Positions 1 to 7,446 of a DNA stretch of 64,000 nucleotides are shown here, in pieces. Origin of the DNA: JBBDUG01 sp040904025 (GTDB taxonomy: Bacteria; Patescibacteriota; Minisyncoccia; Phycocordibacterales; SW-6-46-9); the NCBI GenBank assembly GCA_040904025.1, contig JBBDUG010000039.1, positions 1 through 64,000 on the forward strand. The letters are read 5' to 3'. Below the pieces are notes generated by a model that was not told where the DNA came from, ran no database searches, and was given only the letters and a program-made list of their open reading frames with translations. Both the position numbers and the translations under genes were made by a program. Numbering within the stretch: the stretch's first letter is position 1; each line of letters begins with the position of its first letter.

Positions 1-1949
1 TCCTGCGCCACATTATCCGGCACAACATCATAGTGTGAGAATTCCATAACCATGGTCCCTCGCCCGGATGTCATAGAGCGCAGATCAGTAGTATAGCCAA
101 ACATCTCTGCAAGAGGTACCTTTGCTTTAATAGCGGTATTCAGACCGCGATTCTCTGTACCTTCAACAAGCCCACGCTTTGAAGAGAGATTTCCGGTGAT
201 ATCTCCCATGTATTCATCAGGAACAACCACCTCAACTTTCATAACAGGCTCGAGAAGAACTGGCTTTGCCATTCTTGCTGCTTTTTGGAATGCCTGTGAT
301 CCGGCAATCTTAAAGGCAACTTCTGAGGAGTCAACATCGTGATACGATCCGTCGAAGAGATCGATGGAGATATCAACCATCTTGTACCCAGCAACAATTC
401 CACGCTCCATCGCCTCTTCGATTCCCTTGCGCACAGCAGGGATAAATTCCTGTGGAATAACTCCTCCTTTAATATTGTTTATAAATTCAAAGTGTTCACT
501 TCGCTCTACGTTATTTCCGAGGTCGTCTTCATCCACATCCTTATCCATCGGCGCAATGCGCAACTTAACGTGTCCATACTGTCCACGACCACCTGTCTGC
601 TTAACATACTTCTCTTCACCCTCAGCGTTACCTCTAATTGTCTCACGATATGAGACCTGTGGACGTCCAACGTTAGCCTCAACGTTAAACTCACGCTTCA
701 TACGATCAACGATTATCTCGAGATGGAGCTCTCCCATACCGGAGATAATAGTCTCTAATGTTTCAGAGTCAGTTGAAACCTTAAAGGTTGGATCCTCGTC
801 AGAAAGACGCTTAAGCGCCATACCCATCTTCTCTTGGTCTGCCTTTGTCTTTGGCTCAATACGCAGAGAAACAACCGGCTCTGCAAACTCGATCTTGTGA
901 AGCTCAATTGGATTATCCTCATCACAAAGCGTATCTGATGTCTTTGTGCTCTTGAGTCCAACTGCAGCGGCAATCTCTCCCGCATACACCTTATCCACCT
1001 CTTCACGAGAGTTGGAATGCATCTTCACAATACGTCCAACACGCTCTTTGTCTCCGATAGAGGCATTGTATACATATGACCCCGCTTCAAGTGTTCCGGA
1101 ATATACACGGAACCAGACAAGCTGCCCGATATAGGGATCAGTTTGAAGTTTAAAGGCTAATGCTGAGAATGGCTCGTCATCACTTGCCTCTCGTGTTAGC
1201 ACATCGCCTGTCTTTGGATCAACTCCTTCGATAGGGGGCACCTCTGTTGGCGCCGGGAGAAAATCAACAACCGCATCAAGTACAAGCTGTACCCCTTTAT
1301 TCTTAAGCGCTGATCCGGTGTATACCGGAACAACCTCATTGGCGATAACAGCGGTACGCAATGCTGCCTTTAGCTCATCTACAGAAAGCTCTTCACCTTC
1401 AAGATATTTGTTCATGAGCTTCTCGTCATTCTCAACAATCTTTTCGATAAATTCATTACGTAGTTCTTCGGCGCGACCCTTGAGTTCATCCGGAATATCC
1501 TCTTCACGGATATCAACTCCCATGTCACCCTCAAAGTAGTATGCTTTCATAGTGAGAAGGTCAATGACTCCTTCATGATCACCTTCTTCACCAATTGGAA
1601 GCTGAGCCCGTACTGCATTTGGAGTCAATCTATCCAGAATTGACTGGAATGATCGATCAAAGCTTGCACCAGTACGGTCAAGCTTGTTTATAAAACAAAT
1701 TCGCGGAACATTATATTTGTCCGCCTGACGCCACACGGTCTCTGACTGTGGCTCCACTCCAGCTACACCGTCAAAGACAACCACTCCTCCGTCGAGTACT
1801 TTCAACGACCGCTCCACTTCTGCGGTAAAGTCAACGTGTCCGGGTGTATCGATGATATTAATACGATACTCATGCTCCTCTTTTGCCGCTTCTTCAGAGT
1901 CAGCGGCTCTGCGTGCCCATGTTGGTATCCAGAAGGTAGTGGTTGCAGC
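1..1949 (-). CDS. fusA: Elongation factor G (partial at both ends)
   Basis: Translational GTPase that drives ribosome translocation and helps in ribosome recycling. About 649 codons are visible. The N-terminus with the P-loop lies in the adjoining N gap and the last residues run off the window. Visible marks are the G3 motif DTPGHVDFT, the G4 motif NKLDR, the domain IV/V stretches GRGQYGHVK and [10 protein letters not shown], and a C-terminal [13 protein letters not shown]. It is the third gene of a str operon after rpsL and rpsG. Between TTFW and RINIIDTPG there are about 21 residues rich in Ala and Glu, against about 10 in E. coli EF-G as I remember it, so the switch-region loop is longer than usual. 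Identity is not in doubt. Confidence 0.97.
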
Positions 1950-2049
1950 NNNNNNNNNNNNNNNNNNNNNNNNNNNNNNNNNNNNNNNNNNNNNNNNNNN
2001 NNNNNNNNNNNNNNNNNNNNNNNNNNNNNNNNNNNNNNNNNNNNNNNNN
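1950..2049. other. Assembly gap (100 N)
   Basis: Exactly 100 N separate the 3' part of rpsG from the 5' part of fusA. The missing sequence should hold the last ten or so codons of S7, an intergenic spacer, and roughly the first 65-70 codons of EF-G including its P-loop. That is well over 100 bases, so the run is a fixed-size placeholder and not a measured distance. Confidence 0.95.
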
Positions 2050-2486
2050 GCCATACGGTGAACGTTCTCTTTCTTCTTCACCGCCTCTCCCTCACCCTTT
2101 GCAGCCGCAAAGAGTTCGTCGGCAAGAATTGAAGAAGTTGGGCGTCCTGATTTAGCACGCACAATCTCAAGCAACCAACGCATTGAGAGTGCAAGTCGTC
2201 GCTTTGCATCTACTTCACGAGGTACTTGGTAGTTTGCACCTCCAATCCGTCTGGAGCGTACCTCCATGTTCGGACCAATATTCTGCAATGCATCATTAAA
2301 TGTCTGAAGTGGGTCATCCACCTTGTGCTTCTTCTCGAGCTCTTCAAATGCATCATATACAATATCTCGAGCAACATCCTTCTTCCCGTCAAGCATCACG
2401 TAGTTTATAAACTTCGCAACTTTTTGCGAATTGTATTTGTAGTCCGGTCGAAGGTCTTCTTTTTTAGGTAGGGGTCGTCGTGGCAT
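2050..2486 (-). CDS. rpsG: 30S ribosomal protein S7 (3' end in gap)
   Basis: Primary 16S rRNA-binding protein that nucleates assembly of the small-subunit head. 145 codons are visible, starting MPRRPLPKKEDLRPD and running to KKKENVHRMA at the edge of the N gap. S7 normally ends about ten residues after this HRMA motif, so only the tail is missing. The start is the ATG two bases after the rpsL stop, which fits tight coupling in the str operon. The signature RRIGGANYQVP is present. No separate promoter is visible between it and rpsL. Confidence 0.96.
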
Positions 2487-2488
2487 AT

Positions 2489-2893
2489 CTATTGTTTCTT
2501 AGCACCATATCGTGAACGTGCATTCTTGCGGTCATCTACACCCTCGGCATCCAGAACACCGCGTACAACGGTATATCGCACTCCGATATCCTTCACACGC
2601 CCTCCGCGTACAAGCACAATTGAGTGCTCCTGAAGGTTGTGCCCTTCACCAGGAATGTATGCAGTGATCTCCTGACCGTTGGTAAGGCGAACACGCGCAA
2701 CTTTTCGAATAGCGGAGTTCGGCTTCTTTGGAGTCTTTGTTGTCACTTTAGTACACACGCCCCGCTTGAATGGAGATGGGTAGAAGGTTGGCTTATTTTT
2801 AAGCGAATTAAAACCACGCCCAAGCGCAACTGTCTTGGACTTCCTCTTTTTTGGTTCTCTACCCTTGCGTACAAGTTGATTTATTGTAGGCAT
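2489..2893 (-). CDS. rpsL: 30S ribosomal protein S12
   Basis: Decoding-centre protein of the small subunit, 134 residues, first gene of the str operon. It carries [14 protein letters not shown], the [11 protein letters not shown] loop and a basic C-terminus. The start chosen is the ATG opening [11 protein letters not shown]. An upstream in-frame extension of 13 codons lies inside the promoter and is not S12-like. The conserved loop usually read as VKDLPGVRYH is here VKDIGVRYT. The codons GAT-ATC-GGA-GTG show that the proline next to the loop glycine is absent. That loop faces the decoding site and is the region where streptomycin-resistance changes map, so the deletion is notable. Confidence 0.97.
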   Translation of the reverse strand: MPTINQLVRKGREPKKRKSKTVALGRGFNSLKNKPTFYPSPFKRGVCTKVTTKTPKKPNSAIRKVARVRLTNGQEITAYIPGEGHNLQEHSIVLVRGGRVKDIGVRYTVVRGVLDAEGVDDRKNARSRYGAKKQ

Positions 2894-2903
2894 AACGGTG
2901 CAT

Positions 2904-2932
2904 ACTCTACTATGAGTGCGCTGCAAATGCAA
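2904..2932 (-). promoter_or_regulatory. Promoter of the str operon, leaderless type
   Basis: On the minus strand TTGCAT (2932-2927) is followed after 17 bases by TAGAGT (2909-2904). The rpsL ATG begins 10 bases further on, and there is no Shine-Dalgarno sequence in between. This spacing predicts a transcript starting at or within a few bases of the ATG. Confidence 0.6.
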
Positions 2933-2938
2933 CCTAGA

Positions 2939-3277
2939 TTACGCGATCAGCGCAATAAGTTTATCTGTTGCCTCCTCTAGCACCTCATTAGAGGCCTTCA
3001 TTATAAAAGTCACTTCCCGAGCGTTCCAATCAACACTGCGAATTTGGTCAAGAAGAATAGAACCACTTACCTCTGAGCTCTTCAGTATAGTCACAAATGG
3101 ATAGTCAAGAATTTTTGAAGTCATTGGACACACAACCGCACGTTTCGTTTTGGCATTGTACTTTTTTGCAGAAATAACAAGAGCAGGACGATAGCCACGC
3201 TGTTCATGTCCTTTCGTGGGGCTAAAGTCCAGCTTAATTATATCTCCCCGATCTGGAATATATGTTACTTTTCCCAT
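2939..3277 (-). CDS. mazF: MazF/PemK-family toxin (endoribonuclease)
   Basis: 112 residues with the MazF/PemK fold signature: N-terminal RGDIIKLDFSPTKGHEQRGYRPALVIS and then VVCPMTSKI and ILLDQIRSVDW. Family members cleave mRNA at short sequence motifs and are neutralised by a co-expressed antitoxin. The start ATG lies within the 3' end of the mazE-like gene (13-base overlap), the usual toxin-antitoxin arrangement. It ends 45 bases before the rpsL start on the same strand, so read-through into the str promoter region is possible. Function is assigned by family; target specificity cannot be read from the sequence. Confidence 0.9.
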   Translation of the reverse strand: MGKVTYIPDRGDIIKLDFSPTKGHEQRGYRPALVISAKKYNAKTKRAVVCPMTSKILDYPFVTILKSSEVSGSILLDQIRSVDWNAREVTFIMKASNEVLEEATDKLIALIA

Positions 3278-3498
3278 GCCTCTAGTCGTTCATTGCCAAC
3301 ATCTTCACCCCAATCGATCATCTCTGGCAAATTATCTGGATCAATTTGAGAGACAAGTTCGTCAAGGGTGGGTTTCTTTTTCACCGGCTCAATCTTCACA
3401 ATTACAGAACTCCCCTCTTTGAGAGAGAGTCGATCAACTTCACTTTTAGGGAGTCTAACAGCATAACTGTTGCCCCACTTTTTTATTTTCGTTGTCAT
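3265..3498 (-). CDS. mazE: MazE/AbrB-type antitoxin
   Basis: 77 residues. The N-terminal half is an AbrB/MazE swapped-hairpin DNA-binding domain (MTTKIKKWGNSYAVRLPK and LKEGSSVIVKIEP). The C-terminal half is acidic (DELVSQIDPDNLPEMIDWGED) and would be the toxin-binding tail. The start is the ATG of MTTKIKKWGN, not the six-codon upstream extension, because a −10 box lies 7 bases before it. It forms an operon with mazF. Family members repress their own promoter, and an inverted repeat sits in the promoter spacer. Confidence 0.88.
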   Translation of the reverse strand: MTTKIKKWGNSYAVRLPKSEVDRLSLKEGSSVIVKIEPVKKKPTLDELVSQIDPDNLPEMIDWGEDVGNERLEAWEK

Positions 3499-3505
3499 TG
3501 TCGTA

Positions 3506-3534
3506 AGTATATACAAATGTATCTACATGTGCAA
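3506..3534 (-). promoter_or_regulatory. mazEF promoter with inverted repeat in the spacer
   Basis: Minus strand TTGCAC (3534-3529), 17-base spacer, TATACT (3511-3506), then 7 bases to the mazE ATG. The spacer and −10 edge contain ATACA-AA-TGTAT (3511-3522), a perfect five-base inverted repeat that would be hidden by RNA polymerase. It is a plausible operator for MazE/MazEF autorepression (inference). Confidence 0.6.
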
Positions 3535-3606
3535 TAGACGAAACGGGTTCACTTTTCTTTCTCTAAGCACAGCCTTTGGGTATAAAGAAGGAGTAGCGAC
3601 AACTAC

Positions 3607-4212
3607 CTAGAAGCCTGTTCCGGTAATAAGGCGGAAAAGCCAAAAGATAACCGGTACAAGAAGCTGCCAGAAGAAGAATACAAATATAATTACAATAAAG
3701 AATCCTGAGCGCTCTAGAATCTCCTGAAAGTGACTAAGGTGAGCAGGAAGGAATGAAAAGAGAATCTTTGATCCATCAAGTGGAGGAATGGGAATAAGAT
3801 TGAAGAGGGCAAGGATGATATTGATAAGTACTACAAAACTCAGAATATCCACTGCCCCACTCGGGAGCATCACAAAGCGCATCACAAGTCCCGCAAGTAT
3901 TGCCAACACTATATTAGAAACAGGTCCGGCAATAGCCACCATCGCATCACCATGCTTCTTCGATATATTGTACGGATTATACGGCACCGGCTTTGCCCAA
4001 CCGAAGATAAAGCCACCGGCAACAGCGGTAAGGACAGGGACGATAAAGGAGCCGACAAGATCAAGGTGTCGAAGAGGGTTAAGTGTTAGCCTGCCAGCAA
4101 AACGGGCAGTGGGATCGCCAAGTGAATCCGCTGCATATCCATGAGCAACCTCATGGATAACAACGGAGAAGATAAGAATGGCGATACCGAATATTGTTGT
4201 AAGTGGATCCAT
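3607..4212 (-). CDS. Site-2 protease family (M50) membrane metallopeptidase
   Basis: 201 residues, several membrane segments. The zinc motif HEVAH is at residues 20-24 inside the first helix, and the second motif NLIPIPPLDG is at 138-147 and supplies the third ligand (Asp146). This is the short SpoIVFB/YwhC-like form without PDZ domains. Such enzymes cleave substrates within the membrane, often to release anti-sigma factors or clear signal peptides; the substrate here is unknown. Upstream on its strand are TTGCAA (4250-4245), 16 bases, TATTCT (4228-4223) and 10 bases to the ATG, another leaderless-type promoter. Confidence 0.9.
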   Translation of the reverse strand: MDPLTTIFGIAILIFSVVIHEVAHGYAADSLGDPTARFAGRLTLNPLRHLDLVGSFIVPVLTAVAGGFIFGWAKPVPYNPYNISKKHGDAMVAIAGPVSNIVLAILAGLVMRFVMLPSGAVDILSFVVLINIILALFNLIPIPPLDGSKILFSFLPAHLSHFQEILERSGFFIVIIFVFFFWQLLVPVIFWLFRLITGTGF

Positions 4213-4293
4213 ATACTATCTAAGAATAAATGAGTGTATTTGAGTTGCAAATATCAGACTACATGCTACCATGCCACACACTAAAACAAAGAC

Positions 4294-4536
4294 ATGGCGA
4301 AAGAATGCGTAATAACTGGAAAATCAACTCGAATGGGCGGCGGATACTCAAACCGTACGCGTGCTACTCAGTTCAACCCAACTGGTAAGCGTCGTCGAAA
4401 AGCGAACATAAAGCGACATCGCATCTATGTTCCAGAACTCAATCGACACGTCTCAATTAACGTATCAGCACGAGGACTCAAGACAATTGCAAAGAAAGGT
4501 CCATACAAAGCATTAAAAGACGCAGGAGTAATATAG
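4294..4536 (+). CDS. rpmB: 50S ribosomal protein L28
   Basis: 80 residues, close to the bacterial norm. It starts MAKECVITGKSTRMGGGYSN and shows the L28 pattern of a basic middle segment (GKRRRKANIKRHRIYVPE) followed by VNVSARGLKTIAKKG-like text. The usual N-terminal zinc-binding cysteines are reduced to a single Cys5, so this is a zinc-independent form. Transcribed alone, divergently from the M50 gene, and closed by a strong hairpin. Confidence 0.95.
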   Translation: MAKECVITGKSTRMGGGYSNRTRATQFNPTGKRRRKANIKRHRIYVPELNRHVSINVSARGLKTIAKKGPYKALKDAGVI

Positions 4537-4557
4537 AAAGAGATAAGCAATAAAAAG

Positions 4558-4593
4558 AGCCCGGCTACCTACATATGGCAGTCGGGCTTTTCT
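4558..4593. terminator. Bidirectional rho-independent terminator
   Basis: Nine-pair stem AGCCCGGCT / AGTCGGGCT (4558-4566 with 4580-4588) with one G-T pair, followed by a T tract on the plus strand. The A run at 4552-4556 gives a U tract on the other strand. It ends rpmB and the convergent zinc-ribbon gene. Confidence 0.85.
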
Positions 4594-4633
4594 CGTTCAA
4601 AACGAGAGATTTGATCACGCGCCGATGTATCGG

Positions 4634-4801
4634 CTAGTCTGCGGCAGTCGAGTGTCCACAGTTACTACAACTGAAGGACAGTCCAGTCCGTTGCATTCGC
4701 TCACCGCATTCTTCGCAGCGTCGAGCATTGCTAGGATTGGGGCGCCGTTCGGGCTGCTTTTCTTTCTTGTTCTTGGCGGGTACTCCAATTGCAACTCCCA
4801 T
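4634..4801 (-). CDS. Small zinc-ribbon protein, 55 residues
   Basis: Reading the minus strand from ATG at 4801 gives MGVAIGVPAKNKKEKQPERR, then a two-knuckle zinc ribbon CEECG...CSNCG (CxxC, 13 residues, CxxC) and a TAG stop. AGGAG lies 7 bases before the ATG, a proper Shine-Dalgarno site. The basic N-terminal third followed by a ribbon is common in small ribosome- or RNA-associated proteins, and the gene faces rpmB, but I do not recognise a named family. It is not a typical L32, L33 or L36. Function unknown. Confidence 0.75.
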   Translation of the reverse strand: MGVAIGVPAKNKKEKQPERRPNPSNARRCEECGERMQRTGLSFSCSNCGHSTAAD

Positions 4802-4877
4802 TGGTATCTCCTACCTATAAATGATACAAACGCGAAAAGAACCTTGCACCTTCACTTTACCCCATATATCTATCTTG

Positions 4878-5714
4878 TCAACGAATCCACCTCTCTCCAT
4901 CACTCTCCAGCACTATCCGCCCCTCATCACACGTACACCACACATCTTCTGAAAAAAGACTCAGTCTCTCTAAAACTTCACTATGAGGGTGTCCATACCT
5001 ATTCCCCGCTCCCGCCTGTATCACCACATACTCTGGTGATACCGCGGAGAGAAATGGGAGAGAAGAAGAGGAATCAGATCCGTGATGTGCTGCTTTGAGC
5101 ACATCCACATCTAAGAGTTCTGCCACACCAGACGATGAGAGTAGGTATGACTCCACTCCCGCCTCTATATCCCCTGTAAGCAACATACTGGTCTCCCCAT
5201 ATTCAAGACGTATCACAGTCGATGCATCATTAACTGACCGCGATTGTGCAGATATATCGGGATAGAGGACTGTGAGGGTAACAGCATCTCCAAGCTCTAT
5301 CACCTGCCCCACCTCTGCTGGGAATATAATTGCCCCCTCTTCTTCCATTCGCTGTAAGAGGGTATTTGCAGTCTCAGAATCTGATACCCCAGATGATGCA
5401 AGTACATGTTCAATATCATATCGAGCAAAAACCTCGGGGAATCCTCCGATATGATCCTGATCTGGATGTGTCACGATAATCATATCCAGAGATCTATCAA
5501 AAAATGAGAGTTCGCTTCCAAGCTCTCGCAATATGGATGTATCCGGACCTCCGTCGACAAGCACCTGATATCCCTCGGGTGTCTCTATTAAAATTGAATC
5601 CCCCTGCCCAATATCAAAGAATGTAACTACAAGATTCCCCGATTGTAAACCAGCAGTCCAAACAAAGAAGTTGAGGAGCAGGAGCAATATGAGAATAGGG
5701 AGTGTTCTTTTCAT
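4878..5714 (-). CDS. ComEC-type metallo-beta-lactamase domain protein
   Basis: 278 residues. One N-terminal membrane anchor or signal segment (residues 4-20) is followed by an MBL-fold domain of the ComEC/Rec2 class: FFDIGQGDS, VLVDGGPD, THPDQDH (82-88), LLTGDIE and KAAHHGS. In many bacteria this domain is the C-terminal part of ComEC and may act on the strand degraded during DNA uptake. Here it is a separate exported or tethered protein, and the ComEC channel gene lies about 2.5 kb away at 8238-9743. The chosen ATG follows TATACT (5726-5721) by 6 bases; a GTG 7 codons upstream would place that −10 box inside the coding region. Confidence 0.88.
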   Translation of the reverse strand: MKRTLPILILLLLLNFFVWTAGLQSGNLVVTFFDIGQGDSILIETPEGYQVLVDGGPDTSILRELGSELSFFDRSLDMIIVTHPDQDHIGGFPEVFARYDIEHVLASSGVSDSETANTLLQRMEEEGAIIFPAEVGQVIELGDAVTLTVLYPDISAQSRSVNDASTVIRLEYGETSMLLTGDIEAGVESYLLSSSGVAELLDVDVLKAAHHGSDSSSSLPFLSAVSPEYVVIQAGAGNRYGHPHSEVLERLSLFSEDVWCTCDEGRIVLESDGERWIR

Positions 5715-5734
5715 TCTTTTAGTATATACCAACA

Positions 5735-5762
5735 CAAAAGGCCGCCTTGTGGCGGCCTTTTG
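5735..5762. terminator. Strong terminator hairpin after the SleB-like gene
   Basis: Twelve-pair perfect stem CAAAAGGCCGCC / GGCGGCCTTTTG with a TTGT loop. It begins directly after the stop codon of the hydrolase gene on the minus strand and has A and T tracts that allow termination in both directions. Confidence 0.9.
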
Positions 5763-6344
5763 TTATTTCACGCTATCGTAGAACGCGAATCGGATAGAAT
5801 TCTCGTACGGGTCGGTAATTGTGTGAATCAGACGCGCATTTGCTGTCCACGAAGGTGTTGCTCCATTCTTCATAGAGCGAGGTGAATAGAAGTGGCGTAC
5901 TGTTTTCGGCATCGGGCGAAGCGAATCATCGGCGTAATAAATTGCTTTTGCGACAATGAGCGCATTCGTCCACTTTTGACCCGAGCTCTCATACGAGCGT
6001 GAGATATTGTGTTGATAGTTACGATCAGATGGGTTAAGTCCGGAGAACTGGTTCTTTCGAAGAACCACTCCCTTATATGTTGATCCCATGTATTCGGTCT
6101 CAACACGGTTTCGGACAACCCAGGCGATAATTCCCATCTCCCAAGGACGCTTGGTCTCTGAGTAGATGGCTCGCGCCAACCAGAGAACGTTTTCTCTATC
6201 CTCTGGTGAGTCCGTAACTGTTAGCTTTGTTGAAGGTTCGATTTGAGCGTTTGAAGTGTTCGTAGTTAGTCCTACCGTTATACCAACAATGAGTATTCCG
6301 GCAAGGACTGCGACTATGTATCCGAGGGATACGTTGCGTCTCAT
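5763..6344 (-). CDS. Cell wall hydrolase, SleB-like
   Basis: 193 residues. An N-terminal membrane segment or signal (residues 9-29, ending near SNAQ) precedes a SleB/'cell wall hydrolase 2' domain. The domain begins ENVLWLARAIYSETKRPWEMG, with Glu63 in the position of the presumed catalytic acid, followed by VVRNRVETEYMG and LRKNQFSGL. Family members are peptidoglycan lytic enzymes first known from spore cortex but widespread in non-sporulating bacteria. Here it probably remodels the wall. It has its own promoter and terminator, so it is monocistronic. Confidence 0.85.
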   Translation of the reverse strand: MRRNVSLGYIVAVLAGILIVGITVGLTTNTSNAQIEPSTKLTVTDSPEDRENVLWLARAIYSETKRPWEMGIIAWVVRNRVETEYMGSTYKGVVLRKNQFSGLNPSDRNYQHNISRSYESSGQKWTNALIVAKAIYYADDSLRPMPKTVRHFYSPRSMKNGATPSWTANARLIHTITDPYENSIRFAFYDSVK

Positions 6345-6453
6345 ATCGTCACATTAATTTGCAAGATATTTAATTGTTTCTATGTATTTTTTGCCTCTGA
6401 TGTGCTTCGTCCTCTGCCCATCAGAAAAACCCGTCTCCGGGCTTGTGCGCCCA

Positions 6454-6481
6454 AGTATAGCATGGATACAACCCATGTCAA
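6454..6481 (-). promoter_or_regulatory. Promoter of the SleB-like gene
   Basis: Minus strand TTGACA (6481-6476), 16-base spacer, TATACT (6459-6454). The ATG lies 110 bases downstream, so this transcript has a real leader, in contrast to most promoters in the window. Confidence 0.75.
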
Positions 6482-6515
6482 GACTAAATAATACTTAAGG
6501 CGTATAGTCAAAAAT

Positions 6516-6601
6516 GGCTGAATAAAGCCTTTATATACCCCCTCTTTACCATATTTAACCAATTTGAGGCTTCATTAAGCCCTGTTCGACATACCCCCTC
6601 T
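6516..6601. repeat. Two-copy hairpin plus ATACCCCCTCT repeat
   Basis: Copy 1 (6516-6545) is GGCT-6 nt-AGCC, 5 nt, ATACCCCCTCT. Copy 2 (6568-6601) is GGCT-6 nt-AGCC, 9 nt, ATACCCCCTCT. The 11-base tail is identical in both copies and each head can form a short stem. They lie between two divergent promoters. A protein-binding or RNA regulatory role is possible but not shown. Confidence 0.6.
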
Positions 6602-6668
6602 CGCATGGCTAAGGTACACATGGGAAAATACGGTATAAAAGCGGTAGATATATGGAGGAGTGAGGTAC

Positions 6669-6696
6669 TTGACAAAAATATTCTTCACTCTATAAT
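6669..6696 (+). promoter_or_regulatory. Consensus promoter of the orphan membrane gene
   Basis: Perfect TTGACA (6669-6674) and TATAAT (6691-6696) with a 16-base spacer, 56 bases before the ATG. It is the closest match to a sigma-70 consensus in the window. Confidence 0.8.
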
Positions 6697-6752
6697 CAAA
6701 TTAGACAACCCTGAAAACCTGAACTAAACGAAAACTAAACGAAGCTCCTCCC

Positions 6753-7301
6753 ATGAAAGACAAGACTGCCTTACACTCGTTTCGAGGAATCTTACAAGTT
6801 ATCTTCGAAACCATCGGTACACTGGCTATATCCATCTGTCTCCTTATTCTTTTCGTAGCAATGGTGTCAGGGGTCGTTGCAGCAACCTTTGTAGCGATCC
6901 TGTTGCCCAGTGAGGGATACGCGGCACTCTTAAGTGAGCCCGTTGGATGGGAAGGAGGTTTTGTCATGGGTGTCCTTTTTTATGTCGCCCTTGCTCCCCT
7001 TCTTCTCTCTCTCTTCAATAGTGGTAGTTCTGACAACAACGCTTCCGCTACCGCTGGCATTGGAGTCATATGGTTCTTCCTTCCCGTTCTCGCGAACTTA
7101 GTCGCTATAACTGTGGGGTGGCTTGGATTCCATGGAGCAGCGGAGTTCATTCAGACATATCGGGGATACACGCTCTTTCTCCCTATTGTTTTCTGGATCA
7201 TGTGGTGGATAACCAGTAAAGTTACCTCAGGGTCAATGGTCCAAAGCGAAAGAAAAATGGACGCCGTGTTCGCTGACAACGTGAACTCCCCAACTAACTA
7301 G
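6753..7301 (+). CDS. Four-helix membrane protein, unknown function
   Basis: 182 residues, not recognised. Four hydrophobic stretches are visible: about 19-50, 68-90, 103-125 and 138-152. The N-terminus is basic and the C-terminal tail polar. It has a consensus promoter and its own terminator, so it is a single-gene unit. The bases before the ATG (GAAGCTCCTCCC) contain no Shine-Dalgarno site. A transporter or envelope role cannot be chosen from the sequence. Confidence 0.75.
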   Translation: MKDKTALHSFRGILQVIFETIGTLAISICLLILFVAMVSGVVAATFVAILLPSEGYAALLSEPVGWEGGFVMGVLFYVALAPLLLSLFNSGSSDNNASATAGIGVIWFFLPVLANLVAITVGWLGFHGAAEFIQTYRGYTLFLPIVFWIMWWITSKVTSGSMVQSERKMDAVFADNVNSPTN

Positions 7302-7328
7302 TCGTGATTTCTTTCTTTTAGAATTCCC

Positions 7329-7366
7329 GGCCACTAACTTGCATCCGCGAGTTGGTGGCCATTTTT
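7329..7366 (+). terminator. Terminator of the orphan membrane gene
   Basis: Eleven-pair stem GGCCACTAACT / AGTTGGTGGCC (7329-7339 with 7350-7360, one G-T pair) followed by ATTTTTATTT. Confidence 0.85.
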
Positions 7367-7446
7367 ATTTCTTGAAATCTTTCCCCTACACTCTCGTCTA
7401 TATTTGATACAATATACAGTCCATACTCATTAACTTCATTATATAT

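Larger units (their letters stand above)
6345..6668. other. Divergent intergenic region
   Basis: Non-coding stretch between the SleB-like gene and the membrane-protein gene. It holds the minus promoter at 6454-6481, a hairpin TCTGATG/CATCAGA at about 6397-6427 in the SleB leader, and a two-copy hairpin-plus-C-tract repeat at 6516-6601. I see no reading frame of gene quality in it. Confidence 0.7.

Noticed and set aside
4625..5098. A 157-codon plus-strand open frame
   Set aside because: It runs antisense to the zinc-ribbon and ComEC-type MBL genes, both of which have convincing motifs; its own translation has no recognisable domain.
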